Source: an uncultured Erysipelotrichaceae bacterium (lineage in GTDB: Bacteria; Bacillota_I; Bacilli_A; Acholeplasmatales; Anaeroplasmataceae). Taken from it: a DNA stretch of 11,073 nt. Every line of letters starts with the position of its first letter. Position 1 is the stretch's first letter. Below the pieces are notes generated by a model. The model did not search any database. It had not been told where the DNA came from and saw only the letters and a program-made list of their open reading frames with translations. The position numbers and the translations under genes were made by a program. Shown here piece after piece: positions 1-5,832 of the stretch. The stretch is from the NCBI GenBank assembly GCA_902783745.1, contig CACZRY010000082.1, positions 1-11,073 of the forward strand. Reading direction: 5' to 3'.

Positions 1-382
1 ATTCCAAGACACATTAACATTTGTAGAAGAAGCTAAATTTGAAGGAGCATATACATTTATATATTCTCCAAGAGAAGGCACTCCAGCCGCAACATGGCCA
101 AATCCATTAACTGAAGAAGAAAAGCATGATAGATTAAATAGATTAATTGAAGTTGTAAATAAGGGATATTATGATGGTCATAAGAGATTCTTAGATACAA
201 CAGTTAATGTATTAGTCGATGGTGTTTCTAAAAATGGTAATGGTATGTTGATGGGATATACAGAACATAACAAGGTTTGCCATTTTAAGAGTGAGGATTT
301 ATCTTTAGTTGGAAAATTTGTTAAAGTTCATGTAACTGAAGTTAAATCTTGGTTTATGATTGGTGAATTAGTTAATGAATAA
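1..382 (+). CDS. miaB: MiaB, tRNA-2-methylthio-N6-dimethylallyladenosine synthase, C-terminal part (5' end outside window)
   Basis: The reading frame is open from base 2 to a TAA at 380-382 and gives 126 residues of C-terminus. The early stretch YTFIYSPREGTPAA is the hallmark end of the radical-SAM TIM barrel in MiaB/methylthiotransferases. It is followed by the helix that links to a C-terminal TRAM domain (roughly the last 65 residues, starting near RFLDTTVNVLVDG), which binds the tRNA. The enzyme adds a methylthio group to i6A37 of tRNAs reading UNN codons, using two Fe-S clusters that lie upstream of the window. The last 8 nt overlap the next gene, ymcA, the same neighbour that miaB (ymcB) has in Bacillus, which supports MiaB over the paralogues MtaB and RimO. 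It is the tail of a separate unit, ended by the terminator at 710-745, and has no evident link to the lipid operon. Confidence 0.92.
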   Translation, partial: FQDTLTFVEEAKFEGAYTFIYSPREGTPAATWPNPLTEEEKHDRLNRLIEVVNKGYYDGHKRFLDTTVNVLVDGVSKNGNGMLMGYTEHNKVCHFKSEDLSLVGKFVKVHVTEVKSWFMIGELVNE

Positions 383-704
383 TTTAGATGAAATTAAAGA
401 ATATTTTAATTCATTAGAAGAAGTAAAAAGAATAAAGGAACTTGAGCCTTTAATTGATAAGAATGAAAATGTTCGTAAAAGCTTAGATGAGGTTTTAGAT
501 TTACAGCATAAGCTTGTTTATGCGAAAGTTCATAAAGATTTAAATTATGAATCTTTAGTTAAAATATATAATCAAAAAAAGGAAGAATTAATATCTCTTC
601 CTTTTCTTGAAGAATATTTAGAATTATTAAGTATTGTAGAAGAAATACTTAAGAATTATTCATATGAAATATCATTAAAAATCAATAAAGATATAAATGG
701 ATGA
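375..704 (+). CDS. ymcA: YmcA/YlbF family protein (RicA-like)
   Basis: The 109-residue product is all-helical and highly charged, with the YlbF/YmcA family pattern: an N-terminal helix (IKEYFNSLEEVKRIKELE), a central helix around LDEVLDLQHKLVYAK, and a C-terminal EYLELLSIVEEILK helix. In Bacillus subtilis YmcA (RicA) forms a complex with YlbF and YaaT that affects RNase Y-dependent mRNA processing, biofilm formation and sporulation. Position directly after miaB is the strongest support for YmcA rather than YlbF. Its ATG at 375 overlaps the miaB end by 8 nt and no good ribosome site precedes it, so translation is probably coupled. The protein is shorter than the roughly 140-residue Bacillus form and contains no cysteine. 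It ends at TGA (702-704), the only TGA stop in the window, and a strong terminator follows. The family call is firm; the exact orthology and function are inferred. Confidence 0.8.
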   Translation: MNNLDEIKEYFNSLEEVKRIKELEPLIDKNENVRKSLDEVLDLQHKLVYAKVHKDLNYESLVKIYNQKKEELISLPFLEEYLELLSIVEEILKNYSYEISLKINKDING

Positions 705-709
705 TATAA

Positions 710-745
710 ACCCTAGTGTTTTTTGTAAACATTAGGGTGTTTTTT
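710..745 (+). terminator. Intrinsic terminator after ymcA
   Basis: A 12-bp stem pairs ACCCTAGTGTTT (710-721) with AAACATTAGGGT (727-738). It has one G-T wobble and a 5-nt loop, and is followed by GTTTTTT (739-745). The hairpin begins 6 nt after the ymcA stop and separates the miaB-ymcA unit from the lipid operon. Confidence 0.93.
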
Positions 746-758
746 ATAAATTAGACTC

Positions 759-784
759 TTTTTTGTTTCAAAATGAACAAAAAA
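759..784. repeat. Perfect 9-bp inverted repeat upstream of the operon promoter
   Basis: TTTTTTGTT (759-767) and AACAAAAAA (776-784) are perfect reverse complements separated by 8 nt. The element lies about 35 bp upstream of the -35 box, between the ymcA terminator and the promoter. It could bind a dimeric regulator or form a weak A-U hairpin. Low sequence complexity (runs of T and A) makes chance a serious alternative in such AT-rich DNA. Confidence 0.4.
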
Positions 785-818
785 TTCAATATTTAGTATT
801 AATAAAAGTTTAGCGCGC

Positions 819-847
819 TTGACATTTTATATTATAAAAGATATAAT
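819..847 (+). promoter_or_regulatory. Consensus housekeeping sigma promoter of the lipid operon
   Basis: The -35 box TTGACA (819-824) and the -10 box TATAAT (842-847) are both exact matches to the sigma-A/sigma-70 consensus, with the optimal 17-nt spacer. An A/T-rich tract (about 785-811) just upstream could act as an UP element. Transcription should start near 853-856, giving a leader of about 65 nt before the first ACP gene. A promoter this strong normally needs a repressor, which fits the inverted repeat lying on the start site. No other convincing promoter was seen between here and the right end. Confidence 0.9.
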
Positions 848-850
848 ATC

Positions 851-872
851 ATTGGTTTTTATTTTAACCGAT
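851..872. promoter_or_regulatory. Candidate operator over the transcription start site
   Basis: ATTGGTT (851-857) and AACCGAT (866-872) form an inverted repeat with 6 of 7 positions complementary and an 8-nt A/T spacer. It begins 3 bp after the -10 box and spans the expected start site, where a bound repressor would block initiation. It does not match the FapR or FabT operators as I know them, so the regulator is unknown. As RNA it would be only a weak hairpin without a following T-run, so a DNA operator is the likelier reading. Confidence 0.5.
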
Positions 873-918
873 AAAATAATAATATTTTAAAGCTCTTATT
901 TGAAAGGAAATTTTTAAG

Positions 919-1164
919 ATGGAAGAGAAGCAAATTAAGGACGTATTAAAAAAATTTTTAGTTGATGAATTAGGTGTTGATGGAGATGCATTACAAGATG
1001 ATTCAGAATTATTTGGTGATGAAATCGGTCTTGACTCAATTGATTCAATCGAATTAATTTCTTGTATTGATGACAATTTCGGTGTTTCTATGACTGGTGT
1101 TGATAGAGAACATTTCCAAAGTGTTAATACATTAACAGCTTATATTTTAGCTCATCAAAATTAA
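919..1164 (+). CDS. Acyl carrier protein 1
   Basis: This 81-residue acidic four-helix protein carries the growing acyl chain on a phosphopantetheine arm. The attachment serine is Ser40 in GLDSIDSIEL, at the start of helix II. AAAGGA at 903-908 lies 10 nt before the ATG. The motif is GLDSIDSIEL, where primary fatty-acid ACPs usually have GADSLDTVEL. The GLDSID form is one I associate with ACPs beside KS/CLF pairs in polyene and other specialised clusters, so a dedicated partner for the downstream KS-CLF protein is plausible. It is the first gene of the operon and is separated from the rest by a hairpin terminator at 1174-1207, which should make its transcript the most abundant. ACP identity is certain; primary versus specialised use is open. 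Confidence 0.93.
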   Translation: MEEKQIKDVLKKFLVDELGVDGDALQDDSELFGDEIGLDSIDSIELISCIDDNFGVSMTGVDREHFQSVNTLTAYILAHQN

Positions 1165-1173
1165 GATTTTTAT

Positions 1174-1207
1174 GATTGCAGGCCAGTATAAGCTTGCAAT
1201 CTTTTTT
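1174..1207 (+). terminator. Intrinsic terminator / attenuator inside the operon, after ACP 1
   Basis: A 10-bp stem pairs GATTGCAGGC (1174-1183) with GCTTGCAATC (1192-1201). It has one G-T wobble and an 8-nt loop, and is followed directly by TTTTTT (1202-1207). It lies between the ACP 1 stop codon and the ribosome site of the KS-CLF gene. No promoter is visible in the 38 nt left before the next ATG, so the downstream genes probably depend on read-through. This would give excess ACP over the enzymes. Confidence 0.85.
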
Positions 1208-1245
1208 ATTAATATAGTTTTTATTTAATTATAAGGAGAAATAAT

Positions 1246-3633
1246 ATGACTTTAGATAAGGATAGAGTAGTTATAACTGGTTTAGGTATGATTAGTGCAA
1301 TTGGCCATAATGTAGAAGAATGCATTAAGGCTGCAAAAGAAGGAAAAAGCGGAATTGAAGAAGCTAAATCAGTTTGTACAGATAACTGTTATTCAAAGCT
1401 TGGTGCTGAGGTAAAGAACTTTAATATGGATATCCCTGGCACTGAAGGAATGGATAGAGTTTCTAAGCTTGCAATTACTGCATCAAAAGAAGCAGTAGCT
1501 GATGCTGGATTAGATGATTTCAACAATTCAGAAAGAGTTTCTGTAATTATGGGATCTTGTGTTGGTGGTGCTGTTTCTATTGAAGGATATTACAAGAATG
1601 GCAAAACTAAAGAAGATGTTTTAAGAATGCCTATCGGTACTATTGCAAATGATGTTGCATTAGTACATCATGCAGGTGGTGTTGTTACAAACGTTGCAAA
1701 TGCTTGTGCTGCAGGTACTATTTCAATTGCATATGCATGTGATTTAATTCGTGCAGGTAAGGCTGATATTGTTTTAGCTGGTGGTTCTGATTCATTTGCA
1801 TCAGTACCTTATGCTGGATTCTTAGCATTACATGCATTAGACCCAGATGGATGTTCACCATTTAACCATTTATCAGGTATTACTTTAGGTGAAGGTGCTG
1901 GTGTTTTAGTTGTTGAATCATATGAACATGCTAAGAAAAGAGGAGCACACATTTATTGTGAAGTTTTAGGACAAGGTGTTACATCTGATGCACACCATAT
2001 TACAGCTCCAAGAGAAGATGCTATGATGCAAGTTGTTGCAATGGAAAATGCAATTAAGACATCTGGCGTTACAAAAAAGGATATTTCATATATTAATGCC
2101 CATGGTACAGGTACTCATAAGAATGATGAATCTGAGTTCTTAGGAGCACATAAGGTATTTGATGGACAAAATGATAATTTATCAATTTCATCAACTAAGG
2201 CAATGGTTGGACACTGCTTAGGTGCTGCAGGTGCAGTTGAAGCTGTATTTACAATTAGATGCTTAACTGACCAAGTAGTATTACCTACATTAGGATTTAG
2301 TGATGCTGATTTAGAAACATTAAAAGAAAGAGCAGGTCAAATTGATTTTGTACCTAATAAGGCTCATAAAAAAGAATTACATACAGTTATGTCAAATAAC
2401 TATGCATTCGGCGGAAATGATGCATCTATAGTATTTGCTGATCATCCTGGTGATGTTAAAGTAAATGATTATAAGGATAAGGTTGCAGTAACAGGATTTG
2501 GTGTTTTAACTCCATTATCTAATAATGTTGATGAATATATTTCAAATATTGATACATTTAAACCATCTTTATCATCTATCCATACTGCATATGAAGATAG
2601 CTTATTTGATACTGTTGGCTTAAAAAGAGCATTCTATCGTAAGCTTGATAATTTATCTAAGATGCAAGCTATTTCTGGTATGCAAGCATTACAAAATGCA
2701 GGTATTACTGTAACAGATGAAAATGATAAGAATATTGGTATTGTTGTTGGTACATCTGAAGGTGCATTATCTACATGCTGCCAGTTCCAAGAAAATATTT
2801 ATGAAAAGGGTAATGAGAATGGTAGTGCATTCAATTTCCCTAATACTGTATATAATGCAGCAGGTGGATATTTATCTATTTGTTCTGGCATTAAAGGTTA
2901 CAATGTAACTGTTACAAATGGTGCACAAGCTGGTTTACAATCAGTTGCTTATGCAGTTGATGTATTAAGAAATGGTGTTAATGATACTATTTTAACTACT
3001 GGTATTGATGAAAACACAGAAGTATCAACTGAATTATTTAATAAATTAGGATTAGTATCTAATTCTACAACAGTACCATTTGAAGGTAATAAGAATGGAT
3101 TTACATTATCTGATGCAGCAGTATCTTTAATATTAGAAAATGAATCTAAAGCTAAAGAAAGAGGAGCAAATATCTATGCCTATATTACAGGATATGGTAT
3201 GGCTCATGAATCTGTTAGATATTCAGAAATTAAAGGTACTGATATAGCATTAGAAAAGGCAATTAATCTTGCGTTAAAGGATGCTAATTTAACAATTGAT
3301 GATATAGATGCAGTTGAATCATTCGCAAATGGTTATAAGGATATTGATGATATTGAAGTAAATGTTTTATCTAAAGTATTTAAGGATAAGATTAATGAAA
3401 CTCCTTTATTTGCGATAAAGGAAAACTTAGGTGAAGCAAGAGCCGGTGGTGCAATGGCACAGGTACTTGATGCATCATTAGTATTAAGTGGTAAATTATC
3501 TCATAAGGATGCATATTACATTACATCTGGTAAGGCAGAAAAGAAGAATTTCAAAAATAAGGAATTAAAGAATATCTTAGTTACATCATATGGTGCAGCA
3601 GGTTCATATACTGCAATAGTTGTATCTAAGTAA
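1246..3633 (+). CDS. Fused ketosynthase and chain-length-factor-like protein (KS-CLF)
   Basis: One 795-residue chain holds two complete thiolase-fold ketosynthase domains, twice the FabF length. Domain 1 (about 6-400) is a full condensing enzyme: nucleophile Cys154 in NACAAG, His286 in NAHGTGT, Lys318 and His323 in STKAMVGH, and the NNYAFGGND end motif. Domain 2 (about 411-795) keeps the fold (GFGVLTPLSNNV; FPNTVYNAAGG at 531-541) but lacks catalysis. Cys aligns with Ala560, followed by Gln561; the two His positions are Phe693 and Glu730. This is the pattern of a KS-beta or chain-length factor. Start: AAGGAG at 1233-1238, 7 nt before ATG. The linker (about 400-412) has no in-frame ATG, GTG or TTG, so it is a true fusion. 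Domain 1 extends acyl chains with malonyl-ACP. By analogy with type II polyketide and PfaC systems, domain 2 would pair with it and shape the chain tunnel. The domain 1 sequence resembles KSs of specialised clusters more than classical FabF. Confidence 0.9.
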   Translation: MTLDKDRVVITGLGMISAIGHNVEECIKAAKEGKSGIEEAKSVCTDNCYSKLGAEVKNFNMDIPGTEGMDRVSKLAITASKEAVADAGLDDFNNSERVSVIMGSCVGGAVSIEGYYKNGKTKEDVLRMPIGTIANDVALVHHAGGVVTNVANACAAGTISIAYACDLIRAGKADIVLAGGSDSFASVPYAGFLALHALDPDGCSPFNHLSGITLGEGAGVLVVESYEHAKKRGAHIYCEVLGQGVTSDAHHITAPREDAMMQVVAMENAIKTSGVTKKDISYINAHGTGTHKNDESEFLGAHKVFDGQNDNLSISSTKAMVGHCLGAAGAVEAVFTIRCLTDQVVLPTLGFSDADLETLKERAGQIDFVPNKAHKKELHTVMSNNYAFGGNDASIVFADHPGDVKVNDYKDKVAVTGFGVLTPLSNNVDEYISNIDTFKPSLSSIHTAYEDSLFDTVGLKRAFYRKLDNLSKMQAISGMQALQNAGITVTDENDKNIGIVVGTSEGALSTCCQFQENIYEKGNENGSAFNFPNTVYNAAGGYLSICSGIKGYNVTVTNGAQAGLQSVAYAVDVLRNGVNDTILTTGIDENTEVSTELFNKLGLVSNSTTVPFEGNKNGFTLSDAAVSLILENESKAKERGANIYAYITGYGMAHESVRYSEIKGTDIALEKAINLALKDANLTIDDIDAVESFANGYKDIDDIEVNVLSKVFKDKINETPLFAIKENLGEARAGGAMAQVLDASLVLSGKLSHKDAYYITSGKAEKKNFKNKELKNILVTSYGAAGSYTAIVVSK

Positions 3634-3638
3634 GGAGG
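3632..3638 (+). promoter_or_regulatory. Ribosome binding site that fixes the fabG start
   Basis: AAGGAGG overlaps the KS-CLF stop codon and sits 8 nt before the ATG at 3647. It rules out the upstream in-frame TTG at 3620, which lies inside the KS-CLF gene and has no such site. Confidence 0.9.
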
Positions 3639-3646
3639 ATAAAATT

Positions 3647-4378
3647 ATGAAGGTTGCAATCGTTACAGGTGCATCAAGAGGAATAGGTAGAGCATGTGCT
3701 ATTACTCTTGGAAGCAATGGTTATACAGTTGTTATAAATTATTCTTCAAGTGAAGCAAAAGCTCAAGAAGTTTTAGATATCATTAAAGCTAATGGCGGCG
3801 ATGGTATGATTTATAAAGCTGACGTTTCTAAGCTTGATGATGTTAAAGCAATGGTTAAGGAAGTTTATAATACATATAAGCAAATTGATGTATTAGTAAA
3901 CAACGCTGGTATTGCAAGAGATGAATTCTTATTAACTATGTCTAGTGAAAATTTAGATAAATGCTTTGATTTAAATGTTAAGGGTTATTTCTATATGGCT
4001 CAGCAGGTTGGATTAAAGATGTTTAGAAAAAAGAGTGGAGTTATTATTAATATGTCATCAGTTTCTGGTACATATTCAATTCCAGGTCAAACTGTATATT
4101 CAGCAACAAAGGGTGCTGTAAACCAGTTTACTAGAACTCTTGCAAAGGAAATGGCTCCTTATGGAGTTAGATGTAACGCGATTGCTCCTGGATTCATTTT
4201 AACTGAAATGATGGATGCAATTCCTGAAGATAAAAAAGAAGAATATATTAAGCACATTCCAGAAGGTAGATTTGGTAGTGTTGATGATGTTGCAAATCTT
4301 GTATTAACATTATGTGATGATAAGCTTTCATATGTTACAGGACAAGTAATTACAATTGATGGAGGTTTATCACTATAA
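3647..4378 (+). CDS. fabG: 3-oxoacyl-ACP reductase FabG
   Basis: This 243-residue short-chain dehydrogenase reduces 3-oxoacyl-ACP to 3-hydroxyacyl-ACP with NADPH, the first reduction after each condensation. The cofactor loop TGASRGIG is at 7-14 and NNAG at 85-88. The catalytic tetrad is Asn110, Ser138, Tyr151 and Lys155 (YSATK), the same numbers as in E. coli FabG. The C-terminus ends in VTGQVITIDGGLSL, as expected for FabG. Length is typical. ATG at 3647 is chosen because of the AAGGAGG at 3632-3638, and it gives the usual MKVAIVTG opening. The stop codon shares one base with the fabZ start (TAATG), so the two are translationally coupled. Position between the KS and the dehydratase supports a FabG role over other SDR functions. 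Confidence 0.95.
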   Translation: MKVAIVTGASRGIGRACAITLGSNGYTVVINYSSSEAKAQEVLDIIKANGGDGMIYKADVSKLDDVKAMVKEVYNTYKQIDVLVNNAGIARDEFLLTMSSENLDKCFDLNVKGYFYMAQQVGLKMFRKKSGVIINMSSVSGTYSIPGQTVYSATKGAVNQFTRTLAKEMAPYGVRCNAIAPGFILTEMMDAIPEDKKEEYIKHIPEGRFGSVDDVANLVLTLCDDKLSYVTGQVITIDGGLSL

Positions 4379-4821
4379 TGTTAAACATTAATGATATTAA
4401 TAAAAAGATTAAACAACGTCCACCATTCCAAATGATTGAACGTGTTATAGAATTAGAACCAGGTGTTATGGCTAGAGGTACTAAGTGTGTTTCTGTTAAT
4501 GAACCATATTTTATGGGACATTTCCCAGGTGCACCAATTATGCCTGGTGTATTAATTATTGAATCATGTGCTCAGTTATGCTCATTTGTATTTGATACTG
4601 ATGCATCTGATGAAGAAAAATTATATGTAATAGTTAAGGTTGATAATTTTAAATTTGCAAAGCCTGTTATCCCTGGTGATGTTTTAGATATAACTGTTAC
4701 ATTATCAAAAACTATGGGACCTCTTGCAGTATTTGATGCAAAGGTAATGGTTGATAACGAATTAAGAGCAAAAGGAACTATGACTTTTACTAGTGCTGAT
4801 AAATCAAAGATTTATGGCTAA
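4378..4821 (+). CDS. fabZ: 3-hydroxyacyl-ACP dehydratase FabZ
   Basis: This 147-residue single hot-dog-fold protein removes water from 3-hydroxyacyl-ACP to give trans-2-enoyl-ACP. The opening RPPFQMIERVIELEPG is typical. Catalytic His48 lies in GHFPGAPIMPG and Glu62 in LIIESCAQ. Glutamate rather than aspartate at that place marks FabZ rather than the FabA dehydratase-isomerase, so no built-in double-bond isomerisation is expected from this feature. KVDNFKFAKPVIPGD (87-101) is the standard FabZ strand. Length is normal. The start overlaps the fabG stop by one base. A GGAGG lies 12 nt upstream, so coupling probably aids initiation. FabZ acts as a homodimer assembled into a hexamer in other bacteria. 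Its enoyl product would need a reductase that is not recognisable in the window. Confidence 0.95.
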   Translation: MLNINDINKKIKQRPPFQMIERVIELEPGVMARGTKCVSVNEPYFMGHFPGAPIMPGVLIIESCAQLCSFVFDTDASDEEKLYVIVKVDNFKFAKPVIPGDVLDITVTLSKTMGPLAVFDAKVMVDNELRAKGTMTFTSADKSKIYG

Positions 4822-4827
4822 AAATTA

Positions 4828-4834
4828 AAGGTGG
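4828..4834 (+). promoter_or_regulatory. Ribosome binding site that fixes the flavoprotein start
   Basis: AAGGTGG lies 5 nt before the ATG at 4840. An in-frame GTG at 4831 falls within this site and so cannot be the real start. Confidence 0.8.
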
Positions 4835-4839
4835 TATTT

Positions 4840-5577
4840 ATGAAGAAGATTTTAGTATTGAACGGAAGTCCTAAAAATGAAAATAGTAGTACATTAACTG
4901 TAACTAAGGCATTTGTTGATGGCTTAATTGAGAGTGGTGAATATGAAGTTGAATATGTAAATCTTTCTTCATTAAATATTAAACCTTGTACAGGTTGCTT
5001 ATCTTGCTGGGGAAGAACTGCAGGAGAATGCGTTATAAAAAATGATGATATTCCATCTTTTAAGGCTAAAGTTGAAGAAGCAGATATATTTATTGAATCA
5101 TATCCATTATTTTTCTTTGGAATGCCTGGTACTATGAAGGTATTTACAGATAGAATGCTTTCTATGATGAATACTTATAGAGGACAAGGTGCACCAGAGG
5201 ATGGTAAAAGCTTCCATGGAATTAGAAATCCAAAGCCAGAAAGACGCTTTGTTATAATTTCAAGCTGTGCATATACAGAGGCAAGTACTATATATGAGCC
5301 TTTAAAGATGCAATATGATTATATTTGTGGTAAGGGTGAATATACATTTATTGGAGTACCACAATTAAAAACATTAATTGATCTAAAGAATGAAAAGAAG
5401 ATTACAAGATATTTAAGTAAATTCAAGGAAGCTGGTATTGAATTTGCAAAAAATGGTAAGTTATCAAAAGAAACAGAAGATAATCTATTAAAACCACCAT
5501 TTACTGAAAGTGGATATAAGGTATTTTTAGATAATTTCTGGACTGAAGAGGAAGAAAAAGGTAAGAATTTAAAATAA
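4840..5577 (+). CDS. NAD(P)H-dependent FMN reductase / iron-sulfur-flavoprotein-like protein
   Basis: This 245-residue protein has a flavodoxin-like fold. The opening MKKILVLNGSPKNENSSTLT holds the FMN phosphate loop (about 8-20), and ESYPLFFFGMPGTMKVFTDRM (86-106) is the second flavin-binding segment of NADPH-dependent FMN reductase/WrbA relatives. Between them Cys50, Cys53, Cys56 and Cys64 are spaced C-x2-C-x2-C-x7-C, the compact cluster motif of archaeal and clostridial iron-sulfur flavoproteins, so a [4Fe-4S] cluster is possible. The C-terminal region (about 125-245) is longer than in simple FMN reductases. It probably moves electrons between NAD(P)H, FMN and a partner. Its place between fabZ and ACP 2, in the same operon and 18 nt after fabZ, suggests a redox step on the acyl chain, but the sequence does not show the substrate. 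It is not related to the FabK or FabI enoyl reductases. The family is well supported; the role is unknown. Confidence 0.8.
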   Translation: MKKILVLNGSPKNENSSTLTVTKAFVDGLIESGEYEVEYVNLSSLNIKPCTGCLSCWGRTAGECVIKNDDIPSFKAKVEEADIFIESYPLFFFGMPGTMKVFTDRMLSMMNTYRGQGAPEDGKSFHGIRNPKPERRFVIISSCAYTEASTIYEPLKMQYDYICGKGEYTFIGVPQLKTLIDLKNEKKITRYLSKFKEAGIEFAKNGKLSKETEDNLLKPPFTESGYKVFLDNFWTEEEEKGKNLK

Positions 5578-5593
5578 ATGGGAGGCGGTAAGA

Positions 5594-5830
5594 ATGTTTG
5601 AAGAAATTAAAAGACTTCTTATAGAGAATGCTAATTGTGATAAAGATAAAATAACTCCTGATGCATTATTAAAAGAAGATTTAGGAATAGATTCTTTATA
5701 TGCAGTAGAATTAATTTTATATTTAGAAGAAGAGTTTAATATTTCAATTGATTGGGAAGATATTGAAAATTTAAAATATGTTTCTGATGTTGTTGATTTA
5801 GTTGAAAAGAAGATAAGGGAGAAGAAGTAA
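5594..5830 (+). CDS. acpP: Acyl carrier protein 2
   Basis: This 78-residue acidic ACP has the phosphopantetheine site Ser34 in LGIDSLYAVEL. Helix II and loop (LILYLEEEFNISI) and the C-terminal YVSDVVDLVEKKI helix match fatty-acid ACPs more closely than ACP 1 does. An unusual point is Tyr after DSL, where Asp is normal. GGGAGG at 5580-5585 is 8 nt before the ATG. The stop is only 2 nt from the accB start, so it is coupled to the acetyl-CoA carboxylase genes. It clearly differs in sequence from ACP 1, so this is not a recent duplication. It may be the carrier for bulk malonyl loading, or the two ACPs may serve different steps; the sequence does not decide. The symbol is given for the family and not as proof that this is the main housekeeping ACP. 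Confidence 0.9.
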   Translation: MFEEIKRLLIENANCDKDKITPDALLKEDLGIDSLYAVELILYLEEEFNISIDWEDIENLKYVSDVVDLVEKKIREKK

Positions 5831-5832
5831 TA

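Noticed and set aside
702..704. TGA at the end of ymcA read as Trp (Mycoplasma code), extending the protein by four residues
   Set aside because: All tryptophans in the window use TGG and no conserved gene has an internal TGA. The extension would also run into the terminator stem.
785..811. FapR-like box suggested by TTAGTATTAAT in the A/T tract before the -35
   Set aside because: Only part of the first half-site resembles a FapR operator and the second half is missing. Base composition explains it.
864..1076. Minus-strand open frame of 70 codons across the promoter leader and ACP 1
   Set aside because: It lies opposite a certain ACP gene, is rich in Ser and Asn as expected from the reverse of its codons, and has no ribosome site or family resemblance.
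1194..1218. Possible second promoter (TTGCAA and TATAGT) before the KS-CLF gene
   Set aside because: The spacer would be 13 nt, too short for sigma-A, and the -35-like part is the terminator stem.
2717..2908. Plus-strand open frame of 63 codons inside the KS-CLF gene
   Set aside because: Out-of-frame overlap with a well-supported gene. The product is a low-complexity hydrophobic string with no start signal.
3300..3633. Frameshift or pseudogene as an explanation for the missing catalytic residues in the second KS domain
   Set aside because: The frame is intact to the end with normal codon use. Fold motifs are kept, and the losses are selective at the three catalytic sites, which fits a chain-length-factor role.
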